Shown here one piece after another: positions 8,384-16,702 of a DNA stretch of 64,000 bases. Both the position numbers and the translations under genes were made by a program. The DNA lies in NCBI RefSeq assembly GCF_004770145.1, contig NZ_RQFW01000019.1, positions 310,001-374,000 of the forward strand, in the 5' to 3' direction. Within the stretch, counting starts at the first letter, position 1, and each line of letters begins with the position of its first letter. The stretch is from Leptospira bourretii. Its GTDB lineage: Bacteria > Spirochaetota > Leptospiria > Leptospirales > Leptospiraceae. Under the pieces are notes generated by a model. The model worked only from the letters and a program-made list of their open reading frames with translations. It did no database searches and had not been told where the DNA came from.

Positions 8384-9502
8384 TTAAGATTGTTTGTTAA
8401 TAAATTTTTCAGCACAATCGAGCGCTTCCTCAATGATATGGTGCATATCCAAATACCGGTAGGTTGCCAATCGACCAAGAAATGTAACGTTCGATAAACG
8501 AGAAACTTCTAATTCATACTCTTCTAGAATTTTCATATCTTCATCTAAACGTTTCGGATAGTATGGGATGTCGTCTTCATCCGTTTCTTTACTGTATTCC
8601 TCAAAATAGATGGTTTTGGAATGTGATTCCCAGGGAGTAAAATGTTTGTGTTCGTGCACTCGAGTGTAAGGGACTTTTTCATCAGCATAATTGATCACGG
8701 GATTTCCTTGGAAATCTCCCTCGGTTCGGTGTTCTTTAAAATATACTGTCCGGTATCCCAATCGACCATGTCGAAATGAAAAATAGGCATCAATGGGACC
8801 AGTGTAAAATATATGGTCATATCCTGAGCTTTGATCAGACTCGCCCAAAAAACGTTTTTCCAATTGAATCTTTATATTTGGATGATCCAACATCTTCTGT
8901 ATGATCGCCGAGTATCCATCTTCAGGAATCCCTTGATATATATCATTATAGTAATTATCATCATAATTAAAACGAACCGGAAGTCTTTTTAAAATCGATG
9001 CCGGCAAGTTCCGAGGTTCCGTACCCCATTGTTTCTTTGTATATCCGTAAAAAAAAGCTTTGTATAATTCTTCACCAACAAACTTTTTTGCTTGGTCCTC
9101 AAAAGTTTTGGGATCATCGATTGATGAATCACCTTTGGATTTGATCCAATTTTTTGCTTCTTCCGGGCCAAATGTCTTTCCAAAAAATTGATTGATGGTA
9201 TGTAAATTGATAGGCATAGAATAAACCTGGCCCATATAAATCGATTTCACTCGATTGACAAATGGACGAAATGTCCCAAAAGAATTAACATAGTTCCAGA
9301 CTTTTTCATTACTCGTATGGAAAATATGAGGCCCATATTGGTGGACCATTACATCTGTTTTTGGATCACGTTCGGTATGACAATTTCCACCGATATGATT
9401 TCTCTCATCAATCACATCGATATAATATTCACCCGTTTTAGCAAGGGTATTGGCAATAACAGCACCAGAGAAACCAGCACCAACGATCAGTATTTTCTTC
9501 AT
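8384..9502 (-). CDS. glf: UDP-galactopyranose mutase
   Basis: 372 residues, full length for the family. This flavoenzyme interconverts UDP-Galp and UDP-Galf, giving the donor for galactofuranose residues. It has the N-terminal FAD-binding ILIVGAGFSGAV, then HQYGPHIFHTSN, the FYGYTKKQWGTEP stretch that lines the active site, and NYADEKVPYTRVHEHKHF and RLATYRYLDMHHII near the C-terminus, all hallmarks of bacterial Glf. It overlaps the upstream GT2 gene by ATGA. Its presence predicts galactofuranose in the O-antigen and makes one of the adjacent transferases a likely galactofuranosyltransferase (inference). Confidence 0.95.
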   Translation of the reverse strand: MKKILIVGAGFSGAVIANTLAKTGEYYIDVIDERNHIGGNCHTERDPKTDVMVHQYGPHIFHTSNEKVWNYVNSFGTFRPFVNRVKSIYMGQVYSMPINLHTINQFFGKTFGPEEAKNWIKSKGDSSIDDPKTFEDQAKKFVGEELYKAFFYGYTKKQWGTEPRNLPASILKRLPVRFNYDDNYYNDIYQGIPEDGYSAIIQKMLDHPNIKIQLEKRFLGESDQSSGYDHIFYTGPIDAYFSFRHGRLGYRTVYFKEHRTEGDFQGNPVINYADEKVPYTRVHEHKHFTPWESHSKTIYFEEYSKETDEDDIPYYPKRLDEDMKILEEYELEVSRLSNVTFLGRLATYRYLDMHHIIEEALDCAEKFINKQS

Positions 9503-10428
9503 AAAACTCGATTTGGCAATATTCTTAAAATTAAAAAAATGATAACTTTTAATAAAACAAGTAACCTTGTCCGTATCGCAGAAACGGCTCTAAGGAGAAA
9601 TGGTGTTGACTCAAGGTTATACTTTGATCCTAAAAAAGAAACGATCTGTTTCCACTGCGAATCTGTCCACCGAAGAGATGTTAACCTTTCAATAAATCTT
9701 TGCGAATGAATTTTTCCTTCATGGAAAACTAAACGACATTCGCGTGCAAACTCAACATCAGAATTTAAAAACTTAGCCATAATTTCTTCTAGTTCACTTA
9801 CTCCCCTACTTACATTTTTAGTAGAAAGACCACCAAGAGAATAATGAACAACTGATTCATTGACTATCTGGCCTTGATATCCATTCTTTATCACACGAAA
9901 CATAAAATCTACATCTGCTGAATATCTGTATTGAATATCGAATCCACCTAACCTAGAATAAACAGTCTTTTTACAAAGATAAGCTTGATGATTTGACGGA
10001 TTCCCAACAAAAAAATCAAAATCAGTTAAAGTTTTTGGTCTCCAGACCTTAAGTCCAAACAACATACTAGCAAAACCACAGACGTAGTCACAATTCTTGT
10101 CATAAGTTTTACTTACCAATTTTTCTAAGGCATGTTCATCCAAAAAATAATCATCTGCATTTAAAAAAAGAATCCATTCACCTTTGGCCAAAGGTAAACT
10201 TTGATTCATTGCATCGTATACCCCAGAATCCTTTCCCGAGTAAAAACGAATTTGATCTCTGACAGATTCCAACTTCTCTACCGTTCGGTCCGTACTCAAC
10301 CCGTCCCAGACAAGAACTTCGAAACTAACATTCTTTTGAGATAAAGCGGAATGAATGGTTCTAAGTATCGTATCTTCGGCATTGCGAACGACTGTAATAA
10401 TCGATACGACTGGTTTTTTATAATTCAT
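9499..10428 (-). CDS. GT2 family glycosyltransferase (WcaE-like)
   Basis: 309 residues. The GT-A domain starts VVSIITVVRNAEDTI and includes WDGLSTDRT, SGKDSGVYDAMNQSL and LFLNADDYF (NADD at 90-93). The SGKDSGVYDAMN run is characteristic of the WcaE/WcaA-type branch of GT2. A hydrophobic segment near residues 285-305 may anchor it at the inner membrane. It overlaps glf (downstream) and the GT4 gene (upstream) by four bases each, so all three are co-translated. Being coupled to glf, it is one candidate galactofuranosyltransferase, but this rests on gene order only. Confidence 0.85.
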   Translation of the reverse strand: MNYKKPVVSIITVVRNAEDTILRTIHSALSQKNVSFEVLVWDGLSTDRTVEKLESVRDQIRFYSGKDSGVYDAMNQSLPLAKGEWILFLNADDYFLDEHALEKLVSKTYDKNCDYVCGFASMLFGLKVWRPKTLTDFDFFVGNPSNHQAYLCKKTVYSRLGGFDIQYRYSADVDFMFRVIKNGYQGQIVNESVVHYSLGGLSTKNVSRGVSELEEIMAKFLNSDVEFARECRLVFHEGKIHSQRFIERLTSLRWTDSQWKQIVSFLGSKYNLESTPFLLRAVSAIRTRLLVLLKVIIFLILRILPNRVL

Positions 10429-11633
10429 ACTTCTTCACTGAGCATTTGGTAAATTCGAATATGTTCATCGGCACATTTGTTCCAAGAAAATTTCTCTGCT
10501 CGTGTATACCCTCTCTCCGACAATTCCTTCTGATCATTCTCAGAATCGAGTAAATGCAAAAGTTTGGATTCTAGATCCAAAACGTTTTTCGGATCAAAAT
10601 ACCAAGCGGCATCACCGGCAACCTCATGAAAAACCTCAGTATCGCTACAGAGAACGGGACACCCCACCGACATTGCTTCGAGTAGTGGAATCCCGAATCC
10701 TTCATACAACGAAGGATAAACAAATACTTTTGCATTTCGATACAAATTTGCAAGCATTGCCTCGGAACTAAATGGAATCTGATGAACAAACTGATCCAAT
10801 TTTTTTTCTCGAATCCATTTTTTTTCAGAGAATGAAAAACTGCCACCGCCGGCACAAACCAAATGAATATTTTCTGATTTTCTTAGATGATCAAAAGCCT
10901 CTAAAAACAATTTGAAATTTTTATAATCAGCACGATTTCCAACGAACAATACGTAATCGCCAATCGAAAAAAACTGAGGTGTTTTTGGTTCCCCAGAAAG
11001 ATCTCCTGCCAGATAAATGACAGAAACTTTCTTTTCAGGGATAGTTTTATAAATTCTTAATAAATCTTTTTTTGTCGTATTAGAGATACAAATAATATGA
11101 GAAGCAGATTCACACAAGGCCTTCCGGTTGTTTAAAATGAAATTAGACTTTCCATAATATTCAGGAAAAATTTCATGCACACAATCGTAAACGGTAAGAA
11201 CCATTTTCGTTTTACTACTTTCTAAACTTGGTAAATAGTAACTTTGAAAATATGTAGGATGAAAGATAGAATACTGATTTTTTTCTAATGATTTGTTAAC
11301 TTTTATATCTATGTTATGAATTTGATTTCTCAAACTACGTTTAAAAATTCCACTTTCCCTCTTCAATAAAAAATCCGGGATTGGCTGACGAAAGATACGA
11401 AAGACAAACCGGATCCATTGATAGATTGTAAAAATTGAAAAAAAACTGGGAGAATTGATTTGGATTTTAGATATAGGATCTCTTAAGATTCCTGACTGAT
11501 ATTCCTCAATTGATACAGCCGTATCAAACTCAAGTTTTCGTTCCTTCAGCCTGCGCATGATCTCTAAAAAAATCTTAGAAATTCCGCCGTACTTATTCTG
11601 AAAAAAAATTTGATGGTCAAAAAGAATTTTCAT
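10425..11633 (-). CDS. GT4 family glycosyltransferase (paralogue of 20503-21711)
   Basis: 402 residues with a GT-B fold. The N-terminal acceptor domain starts ILFDHQIFFQNKYGGISK, and the C-terminal donor domain has YVLFVGNRADYKN and the EX7E signature EGFGIPLLEAMSVGCPV around residue 312-325, followed by EVAGDAAWYFDP. This puts it among retaining GT4 enzymes, often mannosyl- or rhamnosyltransferases. It is clearly related to the gene at 20503-21711 (shared KYGGIS N-terminus and closely similar donor domain). The start ATG at 11633 lies 17 bases inside the preceding gene. Confidence 0.87.
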   Translation of the reverse strand: MKILFDHQIFFQNKYGGISKIFLEIMRRLKERKLEFDTAVSIEEYQSGILRDPISKIQINSPSFFSIFTIYQWIRFVFRIFRQPIPDFLLKRESGIFKRSLRNQIHNIDIKVNKSLEKNQYSIFHPTYFQSYYLPSLESSKTKMVLTVYDCVHEIFPEYYGKSNFILNNRKALCESASHIICISNTTKKDLLRIYKTIPEKKVSVIYLAGDLSGEPKTPQFFSIGDYVLFVGNRADYKNFKLFLEAFDHLRKSENIHLVCAGGGSFSFSEKKWIREKKLDQFVHQIPFSSEAMLANLYRNAKVFVYPSLYEGFGIPLLEAMSVGCPVLCSDTEVFHEVAGDAAWYFDPKNVLDLESKLLHLLDSENDQKELSERGYTRAEKFSWNKCADEHIRIYQMLSEEV

Positions 11634-12921
11634 TTGAATTTAAATAAGCTTTTTTTGTTAACCTTGCTGTTTCTTCCCAAGAAAAATTCTTAGCTCTCTC
11701 AAGGGCACGAAGGGACAAAGAGAATCGAAACTCGCTGTCACCAATCATTTTTTCCATAGCGGTGACAATAGATCTTTGGTCATATGGATCTGCATACAAT
11801 CCAGAATCGCCAACTACCTCTGGTAAAGACGAAACATTGGATACAAGAACTGGTAACCCACACTGCATTGCTTCTAGTGGCGGTAATCCAAAACCTTCAT
11901 AAAAGGAAAGATAAACAAAAAATTTGGCTCCAGAATAAATTGATGCTAGCTTTTCATCTGGAACAAATCCAAGAAACACGATTCTCTCATGGAATAGTCC
12001 CGGATACTCTCCAGCGATTTCTTCTAAATTATCTCCCCACCCTTTTCCACCTAACAAGACCAATTTTAATTTGGGATTCTTTTTTAAACTCGGTAACTGA
12101 AGAAAGGCTCGGATGGTTGATTTCAAATTCTTTCTTGGCTCAAGCGTGCCAACACTCAAAACATAATCACCGTAATTTAAATCAAACTGGCTTAAATCAT
12201 TTTCTAACTTGATTTCTGAATCAACTCGATAAAAAAAATTAGAGGCAGCAAGAGGAGTTACAGTGATCTGTTTATTTGACAGTCCCAAATTTGCATTCAA
12301 CAGATCTGCTTTACTATGTTCTGAAATTGTAATGATATTCGTATCCGGAGTTAAATTCCGGATTAGTTTCCAGACAACATCATCTTTATTACCAACAAAG
12401 AACTCAGGATATTTAATAGAAATTAAATCATAGATGGTAATGACTTTCCGAACTTTTGAATTTTGAATGTATTTCGGAATCGGCAAAAATGTGCTATGGA
12501 AAACAAACTGGTTAGAAAGATAATTCTTTGGAATCGGATAGAGATAACGGTAAAGCCCAAACAGAACTAAAACTGGATGACTCACACATATGTATAAAAA
12601 AATTAGAAAAGCAGAAATACTGGAAGAATTTTTTCGATCTAATTGCTGGTAGATCCAAAGATAAGTTTGAAATAATTTATCCTTAAATCGATTGGAAGAT
12701 TGAGGGATAAAAAGATGAGTGGAAGGAAGATTGATTTTATTGTTTTTTAAGTATTCTTTTAAATCATTGAAATTTCCATGAATCGAACTAAGATATAAGT
12801 CAATATCTTGATCATTCAGGAACTGAAATAATAAGTTTTCTATGACGCGAAAGATTCCTGTTTTGGCCTTATGACTCCGAACAGACCAAGCAAGAACAGA
12901 TACATCAAAGATAAGCTTCAA
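11617..12921 (-). CDS. GT4 family glycosyltransferase (paralogue of 19169-20470)
   Basis: 434 residues. The N-terminal domain begins LIFDVSVLAWSVR and contains KTGIFRVIENLLFQFL, shared almost exactly with the gene at 19169-20470. The donor domain has YVLSVGTLEPRKNLKS and EGFGLPPLEAMQCGLPV (EX7E), typical of GT4. The start codon is TTG at 12921; alignment to its paralogue, whose ATG sits at the equivalent KIIFD position, supports this start, and no ATG is nearby. It overlaps the small upstream gene by 17 bases and the downstream GT4 gene also by 17. It probably adds one residue of the repeat unit; sugar and linkage are unknown. Confidence 0.86.
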   Translation of the reverse strand: MKLIFDVSVLAWSVRSHKAKTGIFRVIENLLFQFLNDQDIDLYLSSIHGNFNDLKEYLKNNKINLPSTHLFIPQSSNRFKDKLFQTYLWIYQQLDRKNSSSISAFLIFLYICVSHPVLVLFGLYRYLYPIPKNYLSNQFVFHSTFLPIPKYIQNSKVRKVITIYDLISIKYPEFFVGNKDDVVWKLIRNLTPDTNIITISEHSKADLLNANLGLSNKQITVTPLAASNFFYRVDSEIKLENDLSQFDLNYGDYVLSVGTLEPRKNLKSTIRAFLQLPSLKKNPKLKLVLLGGKGWGDNLEEIAGEYPGLFHERIVFLGFVPDEKLASIYSGAKFFVYLSFYEGFGLPPLEAMQCGLPVLVSNVSSLPEVVGDSGLYADPYDQRSIVTAMEKMIGDSEFRFSLSLRALERAKNFSWEETARLTKKAYLNSNENSF

Positions 12922-13123
12922 GATCTAAAAACTCTTTTTCATCGGAAGGAATATCAAAATTGCTAACAAGGTATTCCATACCGAATAACTCAGATACAAC
13001 AAAACTCTTTCGTATATGTTCGTTAAAACAAATGGCTCTTCTGATTTTTCCCTGATCTAAAAGAAATATCTGGATCATTTTTTCACCATACGGCAGCCAA
13101 ACATATTTTTTGATATAATTCAA
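12905..13123 (-). CDS. Small protein of unknown function, 72 residues
   Basis: I do not recognise this protein. It opens with TTG at 13123, preceded by the strong ribosome-binding sequence AGGAAGGA five bases earlier, and ends inside the start of the following GT4 gene (17-base overlap). The sequence is soluble and acidic at the C-terminus (DIPSDEKEFLDLEAYL) with no signal peptide or membrane segment. The tight spacing (14 bases after the upstream stop) and good ribosome site argue that it is translated. It could be a small accessory subunit or mainly serve to couple translation to the GT4 gene. No frameshifted remnant of a larger gene is apparent around it. Confidence 0.55.
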   Translation of the reverse strand: MNYIKKYVWLPYGEKMIQIFLLDQGKIRRAICFNEHIRKSFVVSELFGMEYLVSNFDIPSDEKEFLDLEAYL

Positions 13124-13127
13124 TTGA

Positions 13128-13135
13128 TCCTTCCT
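13128..13135 (-). promoter_or_regulatory. Ribosome-binding site supporting a TTG start
   Basis: AGGAAGGA on the minus strand, followed by four or five bases and the TTG at 13123. It decides the start of the 72-residue gene, which has no early in-frame ATG. Confidence 0.6.
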
Positions 13136-13137
13136 AT

Positions 13138-14049
13138 TTACCTATATACAATTCCAAGACAAAAACTATGAATTCGAATCATTACTTTCAAAAGAATACT
13201 TCCCCGAATGATCGGAAATTGGTCAGTCAAACGGTAATTTGCATAATGAAACAACCAGTGTTTTGATGTTTTCCCTACCACCCTCTTTTGCATTTGAATG
13301 ATTTCGCTATGGACTTTTAAATTCTGGCTGGTCTTCGTATTTTCATGTATTCTCGTACAGGCCAACACTTCAGCCAAAAAGAAAAATGAATTCTTTTTTG
13401 CGATGCGAAGCCAAAACTCATAGTCCATACAGAATCCAAGTGACTCATTCAAAAAACCTACAGAAGACAAGACTTCTCTTTTTAAAAATACAGTAGGTTG
13501 GCAAATGATACAATAGTCGATCAACCTTTCAAACGAATATGGTTCAATAGGATAAAATTCAATTAGTTTATCTTCTTTATCAATATGTAGTCCAATCCCA
13601 AAAAGTCCAATTTCCTCTCTTTCTTTCAAAGTTTGGTATGCCTTGTTTAGAGCATTCGGAAGATAAATGTCATCTGAGTTTAACCAAGCAATAATTGATC
13701 CTACTGCTAACTTCCATCCTTTGTTGATGGCATGTGTTTGTCCGTTGTCTTTCTCAGAGACCCACCGATAACTAATTCCCAGGCAATTTGTTTTTTTAAT
13801 TCCCTGGTCTTTTAAAGTTCGAAATGAAAGTTCCTCAAACCGTCCACTCAATTCACCTGAGTGAATCAGATTTGCATATTTCTCGATGATACCAACAGAG
13901 TTATCTTTGGAACCGCCATCCATCACAATCAAATCAATGTAAAACGGACCTGATTGCGTTATGATCGAATTTAATGTTCGATCTAAAAACTCACCTTGGT
14001 TATAGGAAGGTGTGACAATTGTGATAATTTGTTCTTGAGCTATTTCCAT
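13138..14049 (-). CDS. GT2 family glycosyltransferase
   Basis: About 303 residues from the ATG at 14049. A TTG five codons further upstream (14064) would overlap the preceding stop as TTGA and cannot be excluded; a GGAG lies only two bases before it. The GT-A domain has ITIVTPSYNQGEFL, VMDGGSKDNS, WVSEKDNGQTHAINKGW and LNSDDIYLP (metal site), a combination common in O-antigen GT2 enzymes. Residues 165-215 carry the acceptor region with QPTVFLKREV and CMDYEFWLRIAKK. The last 30 residues are moderately hydrophobic. It follows the dehydrogenase gene immediately. Donor and linkage are unknown. Confidence 0.84.
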   Translation of the reverse strand: MEIAQEQIITIVTPSYNQGEFLDRTLNSIITQSGPFYIDLIVMDGGSKDNSVGIIEKYANLIHSGELSGRFEELSFRTLKDQGIKKTNCLGISYRWVSEKDNGQTHAINKGWKLAVGSIIAWLNSDDIYLPNALNKAYQTLKEREEIGLFGIGLHIDKEDKLIEFYPIEPYSFERLIDYCIICQPTVFLKREVLSSVGFLNESLGFCMDYEFWLRIAKKNSFFFLAEVLACTRIHENTKTSQNLKVHSEIIQMQKRVVGKTSKHWLFHYANYRLTDQFPIIRGSILLKVMIRIHSFCLGIVYR

Positions 14050-14060
14050 TTTAATAATAT

Positions 14061-15059
14061 TCAAAACTCCGAATTTTCGAACTCAAATTCAGGAACTTCA
14101 TTTAATAAAGATTTTGATTGAAAAAAACGAATTAATTCTTCGGTAGCCTGGCTCTCCATCGCCAACCGACAATCAAAGGAGCAGGAACCCATATGTTGAG
14201 TCAAAACAACATTTTCTAATTCTCTCAACTTCCCTTTGTAAGGTTCTTTTTCATATACATCAACTGCCATTCCAGCAAGTCCAAAATTCTTTAACCGATT
14301 GTATATCATTTCTTCATTAACGATTCCACCTCTAGAAAAGTTAATCAAATAAGATGTTTTTTTCATAAGATCGAGTTCCCGATCTTTAATCAAATTTCGT
14401 GTCAGAGAGGTTAACGGTACATGAATGCTGACAATATCAGAAGATTCTAAAAGAAAATCCAACGGGACTTGTTCGATCACTAAACCCATGGACCTTAAAA
14501 ATTCTATTTCGTTTGATTTATCTAAGATATCACAGATATAAACTTTTGTTGGGGAAAAAGCTGTCAGCATCTTTGCAATGCTAAATCCAACTCTACCAAG
14601 TCCAACAATACCAATCTTTGCCGATTTGATACTGATTCCTACTGGACGAGTCCAATCTCCCCTTCGTAACTGCCGGTCCGCCCAAGCAACTTGCCGTGGC
14701 AAAGTAATCATCATTCCCATCACCAATTCAGATACCGCTAGGGTAACCGCATCAGGTGTGTATGAAACTTTAATACCCTTTTCCCGACACAATCTCAACG
14801 GAACTGAATCTAATCCAATTCCCACTCTAGAGATAAATTGTAAATTTTTAGAACGATTGACTAACAATTGCAAATTTTCCGTTCCAGCAATGATTCCTAC
14901 TGAATCCTTGGCTAAATCAGAAACTTCTTCGGATGTCAGTTTTCGATTCAATGGATTTATGGTATAACTAAGTCCAGATCGATCCAATAAATCAAGCGGC
15001 AAAGAATCGAACTTTCCAAAGGGATAGGTTGATACAAAGATGTTTGCAATTGATTTCAT
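14061..15059 (-). CDS. D-2-hydroxyacid dehydrogenase (phosphoglycerate dehydrogenase-like)
   Basis: 332 residues, the usual size for an NAD-dependent D-isomer-specific 2-hydroxyacid dehydrogenase without regulatory ACT domain. The Rossmann motif GIVGLGRVGFS is near residue 150, and the catalytic Arg, Glu and His can be placed in INFSRGGIVNEE, VDVYEKEPY and TQHMGSC. Members reduce 2-keto acids or oxidise D-hydroxyacids such as 3-phosphoglycerate. In the middle of a glycosyltransferase run it is unlikely to serve serine synthesis. It may provide a D-hydroxyacid (glycerate or lactate type) for decorating a sugar, but that is inference. Its stop lies just inside the GT2 gene that follows. Confidence 0.82.
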   Translation of the reverse strand: MKSIANIFVSTYPFGKFDSLPLDLLDRSGLSYTINPLNRKLTSEEVSDLAKDSVGIIAGTENLQLLVNRSKNLQFISRVGIGLDSVPLRLCREKGIKVSYTPDAVTLAVSELVMGMMITLPRQVAWADRQLRRGDWTRPVGISIKSAKIGIVGLGRVGFSIAKMLTAFSPTKVYICDILDKSNEIEFLRSMGLVIEQVPLDFLLESSDIVSIHVPLTSLTRNLIKDRELDLMKKTSYLINFSRGGIVNEEMIYNRLKNFGLAGMAVDVYEKEPYKGKLRELENVVLTQHMGSCSFDCRLAMESQATEELIRFFQSKSLLNEVPEFEFENSEF

Positions 15060-15072
15060 ACGTTTACAAAAA

Positions 15073-15537
15073 TCACCTTAACATTTCTAATTGATCGCAG
15101 TCTAAATTGAGAGATTGGTTTGCGCAATTTAGACTAGACGCTTCAATAACCATATTGATAGAACCCTGGTATTCAATATTCAGAGGCTTACCTTTCTGAA
15201 ATTTTGTTAAATTCGGTAAATCATGACGATTTAAAATCATTAAGTTAGGCATAAAACAAACAACAACAAAACATAAACCACTAATCTCGGCTGAATCCTT
15301 TCCGAACCTTGGATTCAAATCATAAAAAATGGCAGCATTTTTTAAATTACGCTGAATGAAATAAGGACGAACAGCATTTAAGTAAATTCGGGTTTGTTTA
15401 TCTCTATAGTTAGTTGATAAGTATGATTCTAATTCTTTGTCATCCCAATTTTGATAACTCGACACAGTAACTCTGGCAAACAAACCAATTAACAAAGAGA
15501 CAATAACGAGAAATTTAAAAAAATCAAAAATTTTCAT
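15073..15537 (-). CDS. Small membrane-anchored periplasmic protein of unknown function
   Basis: 154 residues, not recognised. One N-terminal hydrophobic segment (residues about 7-25, FFKFLVIVSLLIGLFARV) is followed by an apparently extracytoplasmic domain with YFIQRNLKNAAIFYDLNPRFG, a central hydrophobic patch (LCFVVVCFMPNLMIL) and four cysteines, two of them near the C-terminus. It overlaps the upstream polytopic protein by ATGA, which suggests the two are translated together and may interact. No enzyme motif is visible. Confidence 0.6.
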   Translation of the reverse strand: MKIFDFFKFLVIVSLLIGLFARVTVSSYQNWDDKELESYLSTNYRDKQTRIYLNAVRPYFIQRNLKNAAIFYDLNPRFGKDSAEISGLCFVVVCFMPNLMILNRHDLPNLTKFQKGKPLNIEYQGSINMVIEASSLNCANQSLNLDCDQLEMLR

Positions 15538-16676
15538 TTTCCCCTAACACATAGTAGGCTAGCTAAAACAGGAAAAGAAATTAATCGAAAGTTTTCCTGA
15601 TTTTCCCATCCATGCAGCAAAAGGTAGGGAACAAAAAAAATTGAGAAAAGAAACCATAGGGAAAAAAAAGTTTTTGGTCGGATTGGACTCGTTAAAACTC
15701 GAATGATGACAAAGAGAATCAAAAATACTAAAATCATTTTGATACGAGTGATTCCTTCTAAAAGAACACTGGGGCCACTAAAAAGTATCTGACCCAATAA
15801 AGAATACTTTCCTAGAGCATCCGCTGAACTTTGATTATCAAAAATTTGTCCATAATTTAGAAGGTTTTGGATATAAGCTAAATTACTAAAAAAGCCAAAA
15901 AAAAGTAAGTAAAATAAAACATAGGTTTTAGAAATCGAAATATTTCGAAGCAATAAAACAAAAGAATAGACTAACTGCGGCAATAGGAATACAAACATAG
16001 AAGATTTCGATGCTATTGCCAAAAAAGCAAAAATAAATATATTAACTAATTCAACGACAACTTGTCGTTTACGTCCTATTGAATTCAAAAAAAACTTTAG
16101 AGATAAAAGAGAAAACGAAAGCGATAAAAGATCACCTTTCGCTATGTGAAAAATATACCGAATTAATCCAAAAGAAATTAAACAAAAAATTAAAAATACA
16201 AATATATCGTTTTTTCGATTTGGCCTAAAAGAATCAGCCAATGTTATCATATACAGCAACACAGAAATACCATATACGAAGGAAATATATATTTCGCCAT
16301 AGTAAGAAGCGAAGCCATAAATAAATGATGGAAATTTTGCATAGTCCCAATAAGCACCTTTAAGGGAGCTATTGAAATCATAGAACGCCATCAACTCAAA
16401 GCTTACAGCATCCCAAGTCAGATCTTTTACATTATATAAAAAAATTAATAAAAATACAACAAAGGGATAAATAAACCAAACCAACCTCAATTGGAAAGCC
16501 AGTACTAATAGCACCAGTAAGGCTGATGTAAGGATAAGAAAAAAAAATGGGGAATGGCTAAATGAAAAAAGATACAAAACAAGAAATGTATTAGCTAAAA
16601 TAAACCAGTATATGCTTGTATTACGATTTTTTAATCGCACATTAAATCTGGTTAAAAAATTTCCCAAAAAATTCAA
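15534..16676 (-). CDS. Polytopic membrane protein of unknown function
   Basis: 380 residues with about ten hydrophobic segments and short loops. One loop carries DLTWDAVSFELMAFYDF, acidic residues after the third membrane segment that recall GT-C enzymes, but the family is not certain. The only plausible start is a TTG at 16676; no ATG occurs for more than 100 codons, and GGATAGG lies nine bases before it. It sits between the AlgJ-like gene and the small anchored protein. A periplasmic glycosyltransferase or a polymerase are possible readings. Confidence 0.55.
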   Translation of the reverse strand: MNFLGNFLTRFNVRLKNRNTSIYWFILANTFLVLYLFSFSHSPFFFLILTSALLVLLVLAFQLRLVWFIYPFVVFLLIFLYNVKDLTWDAVSFELMAFYDFNSSLKGAYWDYAKFPSFIYGFASYYGEIYISFVYGISVLLYMITLADSFRPNRKNDIFVFLIFCLISFGLIRYIFHIAKGDLLSLSFSLLSLKFFLNSIGRKRQVVVELVNIFIFAFLAIASKSSMFVFLLPQLVYSFVLLLRNISISKTYVLFYLLFFGFFSNLAYIQNLLNYGQIFDNQSSADALGKYSLLGQILFSGPSVLLEGITRIKMILVFLILFVIIRVLTSPIRPKTFFSLWFLFSIFFVPYLLLHGWENQENFRLISFPVLASLLCVRGK

Positions 16677-16702
16677 TGAATCAAGCCTATCCAGAATTTT
16701 GC

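Noticed and set aside
11784..12212. Plus-strand 142-codon frame.
   Set aside because: Fully antisense to a well supported GT4 gene; low-complexity product without motifs.
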